From contig CANMCX010000001.1 in the NCBI GenBank assembly GCA_947496465.1, forward strand, positions 496,001 to 560,000: a DNA stretch of 64,000 bases. Reading direction: 5' to 3'. The DNA is from Marinifilum_A sediminis (GTDB lineage Bacteria; Bacteroidota; Bacteroidia; Bacteroidales; Marinifilaceae). Shown here piece after piece: positions 35,761 to 44,600 of this stretch. Every line of letters starts with the position of its first letter. Position 1 is the first letter of the stretch. The translations under genes were made by a program, and so were the position numbers. The notes under the pieces are model-generated. The model ran no database searches and was not told the origin of the DNA. It saw only the letters and a program-made list of their open reading frames with translations.

Positions 35761-36936
35761 ATGAACGCATATATAGTAGCTGCATACAGAACCGCCGTTG
35801 GTAAAGCAAAAAAAGGCAAACTTCGCCTCATCAGACCAGATGATATGGCTGCACGAGTGATTCAACATATCATGAAAAATACACCAAATTTAAGCCCTTT
35901 GATGATAGATGATGTAATTGTGGGAAATGCCACACCTGAGGCAGAGCAAGGCTTAAATATTGGAAGAATGATTGCCATAATGGGATTAGATAATATTCGT
36001 GTTCCTGGCATGACCGTGAATAGATATTGTTCCTCTGGACTAGAAACTATTGCTATTGCTGCCTCGAAAATTGAGGCTGGATTAGCAGATTGTATTTTGG
36101 CAGGTGGTGTGGAAATGATGTCGCTGATGCCAATGGGTGGTTGGCGATTGGTTCCAAATTTAGGAATTTCTAAATCGAATCCCGATTGGTATTGGAACAT
36201 GGGAATCACAGCAGAAGCTCTTCAAAAAAAATTTAATATTTCTCGTACCGAACAAGATGAATTTGCATTTCACTCCCATCGTAAAGCACTGGAAGCACTT
36301 TCTCAAAACCGATTCGCCGACGAAATTGTTCCAATTACAGTTACCGAGACATTTGTAAATAGTAAAGATAAAGCTGAAAGCAAAGAGCATATTGTTGCAA
36401 CTGATGAAGGACCAAGAGTTGGCACTAGCGTAGAAGGATTATCAAAACTACGACCTGTTTTTGCTCAGGGTGGTACTGTAACTGCCGGTAATTCATCACA
36501 AACCTCTGATGGTGCGGCATTTGTTTTGGTTGTATCTGAAAAGATGTTGAAACAGCTGAATGTTCAACCTATTGCTCGCTTTGTATCCTATTCTATTGCG
36601 GGTGTAGAGCCAAAACACATGGGAATTGGTCCTGTTGAAGCCATTCCAAAAGTGTTGAAACGAGCAGGAATGAAAATGAATCAGATGGAGCAAATTGAGC
36701 TAAATGAAGCATTTGCAGTTCAGGCTTTATCGGTAATGAAAGAATTGGATATGAATCCAGAAATCACCAACGTAAATGGTGGAGCCATTGCCTTAGGTCA
36801 TCCCTTGGGATGCACAGGAACAAAACTTTCGGTTCAATTATTACATGAAATGAGAAAGAGAAAACAAAAGTATGGCATGGTTACCATGTGTGTTGGATCA
36901 GGACAAGGGGCTGCCGGAATTTTTGAACTTTTATAA
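35761..36936 (+). CDS. fadA: Acetyl-CoA C-acyltransferase (3-ketoacyl-CoA thiolase)
   Basis: Cleaves 3-ketoacyl-CoA with CoA to acetyl-CoA and a shortened acyl-CoA. The 391-residue cytoplasmic protein has the acyl-accepting Cys in VNRYCSSGLETIAIAA (about residue 88), the NEAFAVQALSV segment, the catalytic His in NGGAIALGHPLGCTG and the second Cys in MCVGSGQGAAG near the C-terminus. This is a full set of thiolase residues. It is placed between the FadN-like fusion (29 bases upstream) and the acyl-CoA dehydrogenase (20 bases downstream), consistent with a degradative rather than biosynthetic thiolase. Confidence 0.95.
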   Translation: MNAYIVAAYRTAVGKAKKGKLRLIRPDDMAARVIQHIMKNTPNLSPLMIDDVIVGNATPEAEQGLNIGRMIAIMGLDNIRVPGMTVNRYCSSGLETIAIAASKIEAGLADCILAGGVEMMSLMPMGGWRLVPNLGISKSNPDWYWNMGITAEALQKKFNISRTEQDEFAFHSHRKALEALSQNRFADEIVPITVTETFVNSKDKAESKEHIVATDEGPRVGTSVEGLSKLRPVFAQGGTVTAGNSSQTSDGAAFVLVVSEKMLKQLNVQPIARFVSYSIAGVEPKHMGIGPVEAIPKVLKRAGMKMNQMEQIELNEAFAVQALSVMKELDMNPEITNVNGGAIALGHPLGCTGTKLSVQLLHEMRKRKQKYGMVTMCVGSGQGAAGIFELL

Positions 36937-36956
36937 ACCGCATAAACACTTACCAT

Positions 36957-38741
36957 ATGGAAAAGATTAAAACTGTAAAAGGCGGACAATTCCTGGTAAA
37001 GGAAACAATGCCACAAGATATTTTTATTCCGGAAGAAATTTCGGAAGAGCAAAAGATGATCATGGATACCTGTAGGGATTTTCAGGAAAAAGAAATTTTC
37101 CCACTTCAGGATAGAATCGATAGCCAGGAAGAAGACTTAATGACTTCTCTAATGGATAAGGCTGGAGAACTGGGCTTACTAGGCATTTCGGTACCTGAAG
37201 AATATGGCGGGTTTGGTCAGGATATGAATACCTCAATGCTAAGCACTGAGATAATGGGAACTTACAGTTCATTTGCTGTGGCTTATGCTGCACATGTAGG
37301 TATTGGCACTTTACCAATCCTCTACTATGGCACACAGGGGCAAAAAGAAAAATACTTGCCAATGTTGGCAAGTGGCGAATATAAAGGAGCCTACTGTTTG
37401 ACCGAACCAGGTTCAGGCTCTGATGCCAATTCAGGGAAAAGTAAGGTGAAACTTTCCAACGATGGATCGCATTACATTCTTAACGGACAAAAAATGTGGA
37501 TTACCAACGGCGGTTTTGCAGATATTTATACCGTTTTTGCCAAAATTGATGATGACAAAAACCTGAGCGCATTTATTGTAGAGAAAAGCTTCCCGGGAAT
37601 TAGTCTTGGACAAGAAGAAAAAAAAATGGGCATAAAGGGATCTTCGACCTGTATGATGTTTTTCGAAGATTGCAAGATACCATTGGGAAACCTTTTAGGA
37701 GAGCGTGGTGAAGGATTTAAAATTGCATTAAACATTCTGAATAATGGAAGGATTAAATTGGCAGCAGCTGTTTTAGGAGCTGCCAAAAAAGTAATTTCCA
37801 ATTCGGTTACTTATTCCAATGAACGCATTCAATTTGGAACTGAGATTGCCAATTTTGGAGCTATTAAATACAAAATGGCAGAACAGTCTATTCGAACCTA
37901 TGCAATTGAATCTGCTATTTATCGCTGCAGTAACGATGTGCAAAATACCATGCTTCATCTTATGGAAGAAGGCATGCCAAAGGAGAAAGCACTTATTCAA
38001 GCTCAAAAGGAATTTGCAGCCGAAGCTGCCATTTTGAAAGTTGCCAGTTCCGAAGCATTGGATTATGTAGTTGATGAAGGTGTTCAAATTTATGGTGGCA
38101 TGGGATATTCTGCCGAAGCACCTATGGAACGTGCTTATCGCGATGCTCGTATCAACAGAATTTTTGAGGGAACCAACGAAATTAATCGTATGCTTACTGT
38201 CGACTTTCTATTAAGAAAAGCATTCAAAAATGAATTGCCATTACTAAGTGCTTCTCAAAATGTAGCTAAGGAACTGATGTCTATTCCTGATTTTGGTGAA
38301 GAGGATACCCGTTTATTAGCTCCTGAAACCAAACTTTCGTTAGGATTCAAAAAGTGTGCTTTGTTAATTTCTGGCGCTGCTGCTCAAAAGTTCATGCAGA
38401 AACTAAGCGAAGAACAGGAAATACTAATGAATATCTCTGATATCATTATAGATTGCTATCAGGCTGAATCGCTTCTGCTTCGTGTGAAAAAGTTAGTAGA
38501 AACCAAAGGTGAAGAAGCTTGCCAGGAACAAATTGCCATGTGTAAGGTTTTCTTTTACGATGCTGCCGACCGCATTCACAAAAATGCAAAAGATGCTGCC
38601 AACAGCATATCATCGGGTGATGAACTGCGCATGATGCTTTTGGGATTGAAACGCTTTACCAAACACAGCGGTTTAAACAGCAAAGAAGAACGCCGTTTGA
38701 TTGCGAAGAAATTAGTTGAAGAGAATAAATATTGTTTTTAA
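36957..38741 (+). CDS. fadE: Acyl-CoA dehydrogenase (FadE-like, long form)
   Basis: Performs the first oxidation of beta-oxidation (acyl-CoA to trans-2-enoyl-CoA) with FAD, passing electrons to an electron-transfer flavoprotein not encoded here. The 594-residue protein holds a standard acyl-CoA dehydrogenase core (CLTEPGSGSDANSG, MWITNGGFADIYTVFAKI, YSAEAPMERAYRDARINRIFEGTNEINR) plus a C-terminal helical extension of about 170 residues (from about 425 on). The same long architecture occurs in Bacillus FadE. GTNE supplies the catalytic Glu position. Last gene of the operon, followed by a terminator. Confidence 0.94.
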   Translation: MEKIKTVKGGQFLVKETMPQDIFIPEEISEEQKMIMDTCRDFQEKEIFPLQDRIDSQEEDLMTSLMDKAGELGLLGISVPEEYGGFGQDMNTSMLSTEIMGTYSSFAVAYAAHVGIGTLPILYYGTQGQKEKYLPMLASGEYKGAYCLTEPGSGSDANSGKSKVKLSNDGSHYILNGQKMWITNGGFADIYTVFAKIDDDKNLSAFIVEKSFPGISLGQEEKKMGIKGSSTCMMFFEDCKIPLGNLLGERGEGFKIALNILNNGRIKLAAAVLGAAKKVISNSVTYSNERIQFGTEIANFGAIKYKMAEQSIRTYAIESAIYRCSNDVQNTMLHLMEEGMPKEKALIQAQKEFAAEAAILKVASSEALDYVVDEGVQIYGGMGYSAEAPMERAYRDARINRIFEGTNEINRMLTVDFLLRKAFKNELPLLSASQNVAKELMSIPDFGEEDTRLLAPETKLSLGFKKCALLISGAAAQKFMQKLSEEQEILMNISDIIIDCYQAESLLLRVKKLVETKGEEACQEQIAMCKVFFYDAADRIHKNAKDAANSISSGDELRMMLLGLKRFTKHSGLNSKEERRLIAKKLVEENKYCF

Positions 38742-38762
38742 GTTAGATTTAGGTTAGAATGT

Positions 38763-38797
38763 AAAGCGCCTTCTGATATAGGAGGCGTTTTTATTTT
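38763..38797 (+). terminator. Terminator after fad operon
   Basis: AAGCGCCTTC...GGAGGCGTTT hairpin (two G-U pairs) followed by TTATTTTT. Confidence 0.8.
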
Positions 38798-38834
38798 TAC
38801 CAATTATCTTCTATGGCTAGTTTTTTCCTTATGC

Positions 38835-39013
38835 ATGCGTTGATTCTAACCATAAGTGCACATCTTTTTGTCATATGTGCGCAAGTTTTAGTCATACGTG
38901 CACGAAATTGCGGTATGCGTGCACAAATTTTAGTTATCAGTGCGCACTATTACAGTACGCGTGCAAGGGTTTCAGGTATCAGTGTGTACTATTTTGCCAT
39001 CAGTGCGGCGCAC
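38835..39013. repeat. 21-bp tandem array C
   Basis: Seven complete units start with GTGC or GTGT at 38856, 38877, 38898, 38919, 38940, 38961 and 38982. A degenerate unit precedes at 38835 and a partial one follows at 39003. The shared core is GTGCrC...ttTTAGtcAT; the middle varies. Many unit starts form GTGCAC or GTGCGC. It lies between the fad operon terminator and the convergent 39217-39594 gene. Since 21 is a multiple of 3, an open frame shows a heptapeptide repeat, but I judge it non-coding. The remaining 200 bases to 39216 show nothing else I can support. Confidence 0.88.
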
Positions 39014-39216
39014 AAGCATTAAAAATGTTAGCAGGAATAATCAACATTTAATGGAAATAAGAGAAAATCTGGTCTGTTTACGCCAAAACTCACACCTGTT
39101 TGAGGAAATTGAACACTACGATTACAATATAGGGCGTCGTACAGCACTATTGTAAAAACAAAAACCCCACAAAGCAAAATGCCCTGTAAGGTTTTATATA
39201 GTGGGGTAAAGAATAT

Positions 39217-39594
39217 TTACTGTTGTTCTTTGGTCTTTTTGCTCATGATTACATAGTACAGTAAAAAACCTATTGATGTGAATACAAAGAAGATTCCGTA
39301 AGGCATAGCACTATCATATTCTTTAAACATTGGATTGTACGATGACAAGACCTCCATTAGAATAAAACCCAGACCTCCGAAGAATGCTACCAATCCCCAC
39401 TTTAATGCAGGATACTGATCGTATTGTACCTGCTTCTTTACTTCCACTTCCGTGTTTTGATCTAAGATTTCTGCACGTTCGAAATGACCCGTTTTAATAA
39501 TTTTTCTCTTTAAAAAGTGTGAAGACAATATTTTCACAAATGTGATGATAGCGAAGAACACCACTGCAGCCATTAATAATTCACCAATATTCAT
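39217..39594 (-). CDS. Small two- to three-helix membrane protein, unrecognised
   Basis: A 125-residue integral membrane protein. Helix 1 is LLMAAVVFFAIITFVKIL, followed by a basic cytoplasmic stretch (SSHFLKRKIIKTGHFERAEIL), then ALKWGLVAFFGGLGFILMEVL and GIFFVFTSIGFLLYYVIM, ending in KKTKEQQ. I cannot name the family with confidence. It lies about 600 bases upstream of and divergent to an ECF sigma factor gene; small membrane proteins of this sort often sit beside sigma factors in Bacteroidota, but a link is only inferred. Confidence 0.75.
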   Translation of the reverse strand: MNIGELLMAAVVFFAIITFVKILSSHFLKRKIIKTGHFERAEILDQNTEVEVKKQVQYDQYPALKWGLVAFFGGLGFILMEVLSSYNPMFKEYDSAMPYGIFFVFTSIGFLLYYVIMSKKTKEQQ

Positions 39595-39703
39595 ATTATA
39601 ATTTTTAAGTTTCTGAATGTATTTTGCTCATTAGACCAGAGTGGGTTTTAAAATGTTGCAGGTTCTTGTATTTTTTTTTTCGATCGCTTGATTTGGAATT
39701 CTG

Positions 39704-40010
39704 ATTTAAAGTCGAATTCTCAATATAAAAACTCATACTCTAACTTCTTCTCTTTTTTATTACTTGTCAAGCATCCTTAAGGTGCTTGGCATGTTCACAT
39801 TTTCGAAAGCTCATCCTTTTGCCTTAAGGAAAAAATACTTTAAGTCGGAAAGCGAAATCTCAAAAATACCTCATCCCCTAACCCCTTCTACTAAATTTTA
39901 TATTACATGTCAAGCATCTTAAAGATGCTAGACATGTTGCGCTCTGTGCTTATTCAAATTTAAAAGTATAATTCGTACCCCGAACTTAAAGTCGGAGCAC
40001 GAAAAACCAT
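39704..40010. repeat. About 140-bp imperfect tandem repeat with palindromes
   Basis: A block like TTTAAAGTCGGAAAGCGAAA recurs at 39704-39730, 39838-39867 and 39985-40008. Between the copies lie two related palindromes: 39761-39796 (GTCAAGCATCCTTAAGGTGC core, imperfect) and 39905-39938 (ACATGTCAAGCATCTT facing AAGATGCTAGACATGT, nearly perfect). Each palindrome is preceded by a similar CTAAC..CTTCT..TTTTAT run. Together these give two and a part units of 133-146 bases. No coding potential. It occupies most of the 620-base gap between the small membrane protein and the sigma factor. Confidence 0.7.
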
Positions 40011-40064
40011 GTACCATTCAAAAAATACTATAACTTTAGAAATGCCTAGATAAAAGGAAATTGC

Positions 40065-40142
40065 ATTAGGGATATCAACGGAAACCCCGCAGCTTTTTGC
40101 GAGGAGTTGAAGTGAATAGCCCGACCCGAAGGGGAATGCCCA
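40065..40142 (+). ncRNA. Possible Flavo-1-like structured RNA element
   Basis: A GC-rich island in AT-rich intergenic DNA. It starts GGGATA, then TCAAC pairs with GTTGA enclosing a CCCCGC/GCGAGG inner stem with an AGCTTTTT loop. Then follow GTGAATAGCCCG and a small ACCC-GAA-GGGG hairpin ending AATGCCC. The layout (GGGAU..., variable hairpin, AGCCCGACCC...GGGAAnGCCC) resembles the Flavo-1 RNA motif of Bacteroidota as I remember it. Function of Flavo-1 is unknown. It lies 73 bases before the sigma factor ATG. Confidence 0.5.
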
Positions 40143-40214
40143 AATAAAAATATTCAGAATTAATTGAATTTATTGCAACCTATTTAATCCAATGCTTGTC
40201 TACTCGAACAGAAG

Positions 40215-40772
40215 ATGAAGGAAACTGAGCTGATACATCAAATTTGTAATGGCAATCCTCAAGCCTTTCGGTTTTTGGTGAAGCAGTACGAGCGCCTGGT
40301 ATTTCACGTGGCTGCACGACTGTTGAACCAACAAGAAGATTTGGAGGATGTGTGTCAGGAGGTATTCGTAAAAGTACATCAGAAATTGCCTGAATTTCGA
40401 GGTGATTCGAAACTATCGACATGGATAGCAACTATTACCTACAGGGTTTCGGTAAATCATTTGAAGAAAAAAAAGTCAGGAATTGATATAGATGATAGTG
40501 AGCGTGAATTCTTGCACGAGGACATGATGACGGATGAGCATCCGCATAAAATTGCAGAGAAGCAGGAATTGAAAGTTTATGTGCGCAAAATGGTTGACAA
40601 ATTGCCGGAGCAATACAAAACGGTTTTGAGTTTGTATCATTTGGAAGAGATGGGCTATAAAGAGATAGTTGAAATTACCAGATTACCTGAGGGAACGGTA
40701 AAAAACTATATTTTTAGAGCGCGTAAAATGTTGAAAGAATTAATTAGTAAAAGCGAATTGATTAAGCATTAA
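40215..40772 (+). CDS. ECF-type RNA polymerase sigma factor
   Basis: A 185-residue sigma-70 family factor of the extracytoplasmic-function type with only regions 2 and 4. Region 2: FRFLVKQYERLVFHVAARLLNQQEDLEDVCQEVFVKVHQKLPEF with STWIATITYRVSVNHLKKKK. Region 4: LPEQYKTVLSLYHLEEMGYKEIVEITRLPEGTVKNYIFRARKMLKEL, including the helix-turn-helix. It would direct core polymerase to a regulon in response to an envelope or stress signal. The gene 11 bases downstream encodes a small membrane protein, the usual position of an anti-sigma factor. Confidence 0.93.
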   Translation: MKETELIHQICNGNPQAFRFLVKQYERLVFHVAARLLNQQEDLEDVCQEVFVKVHQKLPEFRGDSKLSTWIATITYRVSVNHLKKKKSGIDIDDSEREFLHEDMMTDEHPHKIAEKQELKVYVRKMVDKLPEQYKTVLSLYHLEEMGYKEIVEITRLPEGTVKNYIFRARKMLKELISKSELIKH

Positions 40773-40783
40773 AAAAGACGAGT

Positions 40784-41173
40784 ATGCATAGTAATCAAGG
40801 AGAATACAGAGAGGAAGAGTTCAATATAGAAGAATTGAACTTGATAGACAGCATGATTAAGGAAAGTCTGGAAGAGGATTTTGAAATCGATATTCCTATG
40901 GATTTTGCAGATAAGGTAACCGAGGTAGTAGAAAAACGCAAATCGATACGCGAAGCTTTGCTCAAACACTCGATGATGTGTCTTGGATTGTTTGTGATTT
41001 TTGCCTTTGTTGTTGCCTTTCTATTTTATTTTAGAACCAGCGAGGCGAATGTGCTACTCGATTTTGTGTTGAAATTTAAATACCCTATCGCTTTTGTATT
41101 GCTTATAATTACTGCAATTCAACTAGCAGACACTTTTTTACTAAGTAGAACGAAGGATCAACTGGGAGAATAA
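40784..41173 (+). CDS. Small membrane protein downstream of ECF sigma factor, candidate anti-sigma
   Basis: A 129-residue protein with an acidic soluble N-terminus of about 65 residues (EEEFNIEELNLIDSMIKESLEEDFEIDIPMDFADKVTEVVEKRK) and two transmembrane helices (MCLGLFVIFAFVVAFLFYF and YPIAFVLLIITAIQLADTFLL). It lacks a periplasmic sensor domain and any recognisable zinc-binding anti-sigma motif. Position 11 bases after the sigma gene and the membrane anchor make an anti-sigma role plausible. The phrase IPMDFADKVTEVVEKRK resembles the start of other short proteins encoded after Bacteroidota ECF sigmas. No family name can be given. Confidence 0.8.
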   Translation: MHSNQGEYREEEFNIEELNLIDSMIKESLEEDFEIDIPMDFADKVTEVVEKRKSIREALLKHSMMCLGLFVIFAFVVAFLFYFRTSEANVLLDFVLKFKYPIAFVLLIITAIQLADTFLLSRTKDQLGE

Positions 41174-41195
41174 TATTTATAATAGTTTGTAAAAG

Positions 41196-41232
41196 AAAAG
41201 AGTCTGCAAATTGATTTTGCAGACTCTTTTTG
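41196..41232. terminator. Bidirectional terminator
   Basis: AAAGAGTCTGCAAA-TTGA-TTTTGCAGACTCTTT, a 14-bp inverted repeat between convergent genes with T-runs on both sides. Confidence 0.9.
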
Positions 41233-41233
41233 A

Positions 41234-41587
41234 TTATTTATTTTCCTGTCCTTTCTCTTTTTTGTCATCCTGCATTGGAGGACTCACTTCCTTTTTAAAA
41301 GGAGCATCGGTTCCTTTAATTCTTTTTCCTTTGTAATCATTAGGATTAAGGAAAATTCCTGTACGTGTGATGTTGACCAAATCTGAATGGTTGTAAGTTA
41401 ACACTACCATTTCATTGTTTTCCAAATCGATTAAAGTCTGACTAACATACGACTCGGTTCCCGATTGTGAAATAAAAAGCGCATGTTCAGGCACATTTAC
41501 ATTGGCCGGAGGCTTTACAACAGTTTGTGTCATGACACATCCGCTGAGTACTAATAATGTGACTATCCCAATTAATAATTTGTTCAT
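41234..41587 (-). CDS. Small predicted lipoprotein
   Basis: A 117-residue protein with signal LLIGIVTLLVLSGCVMT and lipobox LSGC, so a lipoprotein. The mature part is polar and ends with a highly charged tail (QDDKKEKGQENK). No family is recognised. It begins 14 bases after the large BNR-repeat gene and is almost certainly cotranscribed with it. Confidence 0.78.
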   Translation of the reverse strand: MNKLLIGIVTLLVLSGCVMTQTVVKPPANVNVPEHALFISQSGTESYVSQTLIDLENNEMVVLTYNHSDLVNITRTGIFLNPNDYKGKRIKGTDAPFKKEVSPPMQDDKKEKGQENK

Positions 41588-41601
41588 AGCTATTTTGATT
41601 T

Positions 41602-44600
41602 TTATTCTACTTCATAAGTTGGAATTCTTCCAGGAGTCCATGGTGCTTCTTGTTTTTCCAATTCCGCTTCTACCCACTCCATATCATTTGCCAATTGATG
41701 CAATTTCTTTAAAGCTGCAGGGAATTCCTCTTTCAGAATTTCGAACTGCTCTTTTTGCGTTTGCGTCACTCCTGAAGTACTTGCCCAATGTGTTCCTACA
41801 ATAGTATTAATTCGTTTAGAGATTGGAATTTGTGCAGGTGGTACCTCTTCCCAACTCGCTCTGGCTTCTACCCCATTAAACAAGAAATCAATTGCATTGA
41901 TATCCTCAAACAACTGCTCCGCTTTTGCCGAAACACTTTTATCGATTCCAGGAGTATTTATTAATGCTGTTCTTATTGCTGCCAATTTAGCTTTGTACGA
42001 TTCTGTTAACTGTCTGCTTCCCTGAATGGCTTTCGACATGCGAGCCACTTTTTGCTGGAAAGCCACCAATTCGCTTCTATCCTTAGCCGGAAGAGTCGTA
42101 TTATTTAAGGTCACTGCGTTAAATTTAACAGGATCAGCCAATTCCTTGTATTCTCCTTTTGCTACAATACCCATTTCTACCTGGTATTCTCCTGGCATAA
42201 CAAACATTCCCGAAGAAGCTTTACCAGTTGGCTTAAATTTAGTACTCTTTACCGGTCGAAGCGATGGAAATTTTAGATCCCAGTTTATTCGATTAATTCC
42301 CTTTTTAGCTTTCGTGTTAATTTTTCGAATCTCTTCCCCATCATTATCCAAAATTGTGAATACCAGATAAGGTGCCACCTCTCTTTTCTCAGCTTCCATT
42401 TCCTTCCAACTTGGTTGTGGAATGAATGCTCCATTTTTAATTAGCTCTTTTTCCTTCTTCTTTCGTTCTTGTTTCGCTGTCTTTGGCACTTCATTCAAAT
42501 AATAAGTAAAAGTGGCTCCAAACTCAGGGTTTGGAGCTGTAAAATAAGTATGTCCCATACTTCCCTTTCCACCTTTTTGAATGTACATTAAGGCATCTTT
42601 TACAGGGAATAATTGAGCATCTTTTTTTATCAACTCCAAATTAACAGATCGTAACGTTGAATAATCATCTAGAATAAAGAATCCACGACCAAAACTTGCT
42701 GCTACTAAATCACCTTCACGCTCCTGAATGGTTAAATCGCGAACTGCAATGGTAGGAATACCAGCTTTTAACTGCACCCAATTTTTACCATTGTTCTTTG
42801 TGAAAAAGATACCAAATTCAGTACCTACAAATAATAAGGATGGATCGATATGATCCTGCTCAATGGTATGAACCGTTCCGTTTTCAGGTAAATTTCCTGC
42901 AATATTGGTCCAGGTATTTCCTTTATCGGTACTCTTTAAAATGTAAGGCTTAAAATCATCTCGTTTACGATTGTCGAAAGATGCAAATACAACATTCTCA
43001 TTGTGCTTTGATGGCATTAAATCGCTCACGTAAGTGTATTGAGGAATGCCAGGGAAAATACCGAACTTCTTCCATGTTTTTCCAGCTTCTAAACTCACTT
43101 GAATCAATCCATCATCGGTTCCAACATACAGTAAATTCTCGTTTAATGGAGATTCTGCCATCGAAACAATTGTTCCAAATTGAGAAGTAGATACGTGCTT
43201 TTTCACTGCATCAGCACTCCAGTATTTTCCCATTACTTTAAATGAATCGCGATCTTTTCCGGTTGTTAAATCTTCACTAATCACTTCCCACGAATTTCCA
43301 CGATCATCGCTACGGAATACCTTATTGGCTGCAACGTATAAACGGGTATTTTTATGAGCCGACAATATCATTGGAGCATTCCAGTTCCACTTGTAAGCTT
43401 CCTCTCCTTTTCTCTCTCTTGGCTTAATATTAATCTTCTCACCACTCTTTTTATCGTAACGGTACGAATTCCCATACTGATATTCACAATATACAATGTT
43501 CAGATTTTCAGGATCAATCTGTGCCCAAAATCCGTCACCACCTAGAATAGGGTCCCACTCTGCATTGGTTACCCCTTTTCTGCTACTATTTCTTGATGGT
43601 CCACCTAAAGTATTGTTATCCTGAGTACCACCATATACATTATAAAACGGCAATGCGTTGTCAACCTGAACACGGTAAAATTGAGTTACCGATAGGTTGG
43701 ATTTGAACACATAGGTTTCGCCGGCATCAAAACTTTCGTAGATACCTCCATCGCCACCAATAATAAAGTGCATGGTATCGCTCGGGTCAATCCAAATGGC
43801 ATGATCGTCAACATGACGATTTTTAAGTCCTAGACGTTTCCATGTTTTGCCACCATCTTCGGTTACATGCGAAAAGGTTTCTACAGAGTACACCTTGTCA
43901 ACATCAATAGGATCACAATAAATCTCATTGTAATACTGTCCGCTACTTGCGTGATCACTCATTTTACTCCAAGACTCTCCACGGTCTGTTGATCTGAAAA
44001 AGCCACTTTTTCCTTCTGCTGCTTCTATAATTGCATAAACATAGTTGTGATTTACCGGAGAAACAGCGATTCCCATTCCCCCTTTATCAACAGAAGGCAA
44101 TCCTGATTTCAATTTTCTCCAATTCTCTCCTCCATCTGTCGATTTATAGATTGCTGATTCCGGTCCACCATTAATTTTAGCATGAACATGGCGTCTTCTC
44201 TGTTCCGAGGTTGCGTACATGATATCCGGTTCTACAGGATCGATAATTACATTATTAACCCCTGTATTCTCACTAATATTCAATACTTTTTTCCAGTTCT
44301 CTCCTCCATCGGTAGTTTTATACAAACCACGCTCTCCTCCTGGTCCCCAAGCAGAACCTTCGGCTGCTACAAAAACAACATTCGAGTTTCTCGGATCAAT
44401 TACAATTCCTCCAATATGACGAGATTCTTTCAAACCCATATTCTTCCAGCTTTTACCGCCATCCATAGTTTTATAAACTCCATCGCCATACCCCAAGGCA
44501 CGTTGATGATTGTTTTCACCGGTTCCTGTCCAAACTACATTGCTATTATTCGGGTCCATAGTAACCACACCTATAGAGTACGATCCATACTTATCAAAAA

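Noticed and set aside
38813..39155. Two overlapping open frames of about 70 residues in array C
   Set aside because: Both arise from the 21-bp repeat. No convincing start, no similarity to known proteins, and parallel arrays elsewhere have a 23-bp period that cannot code.
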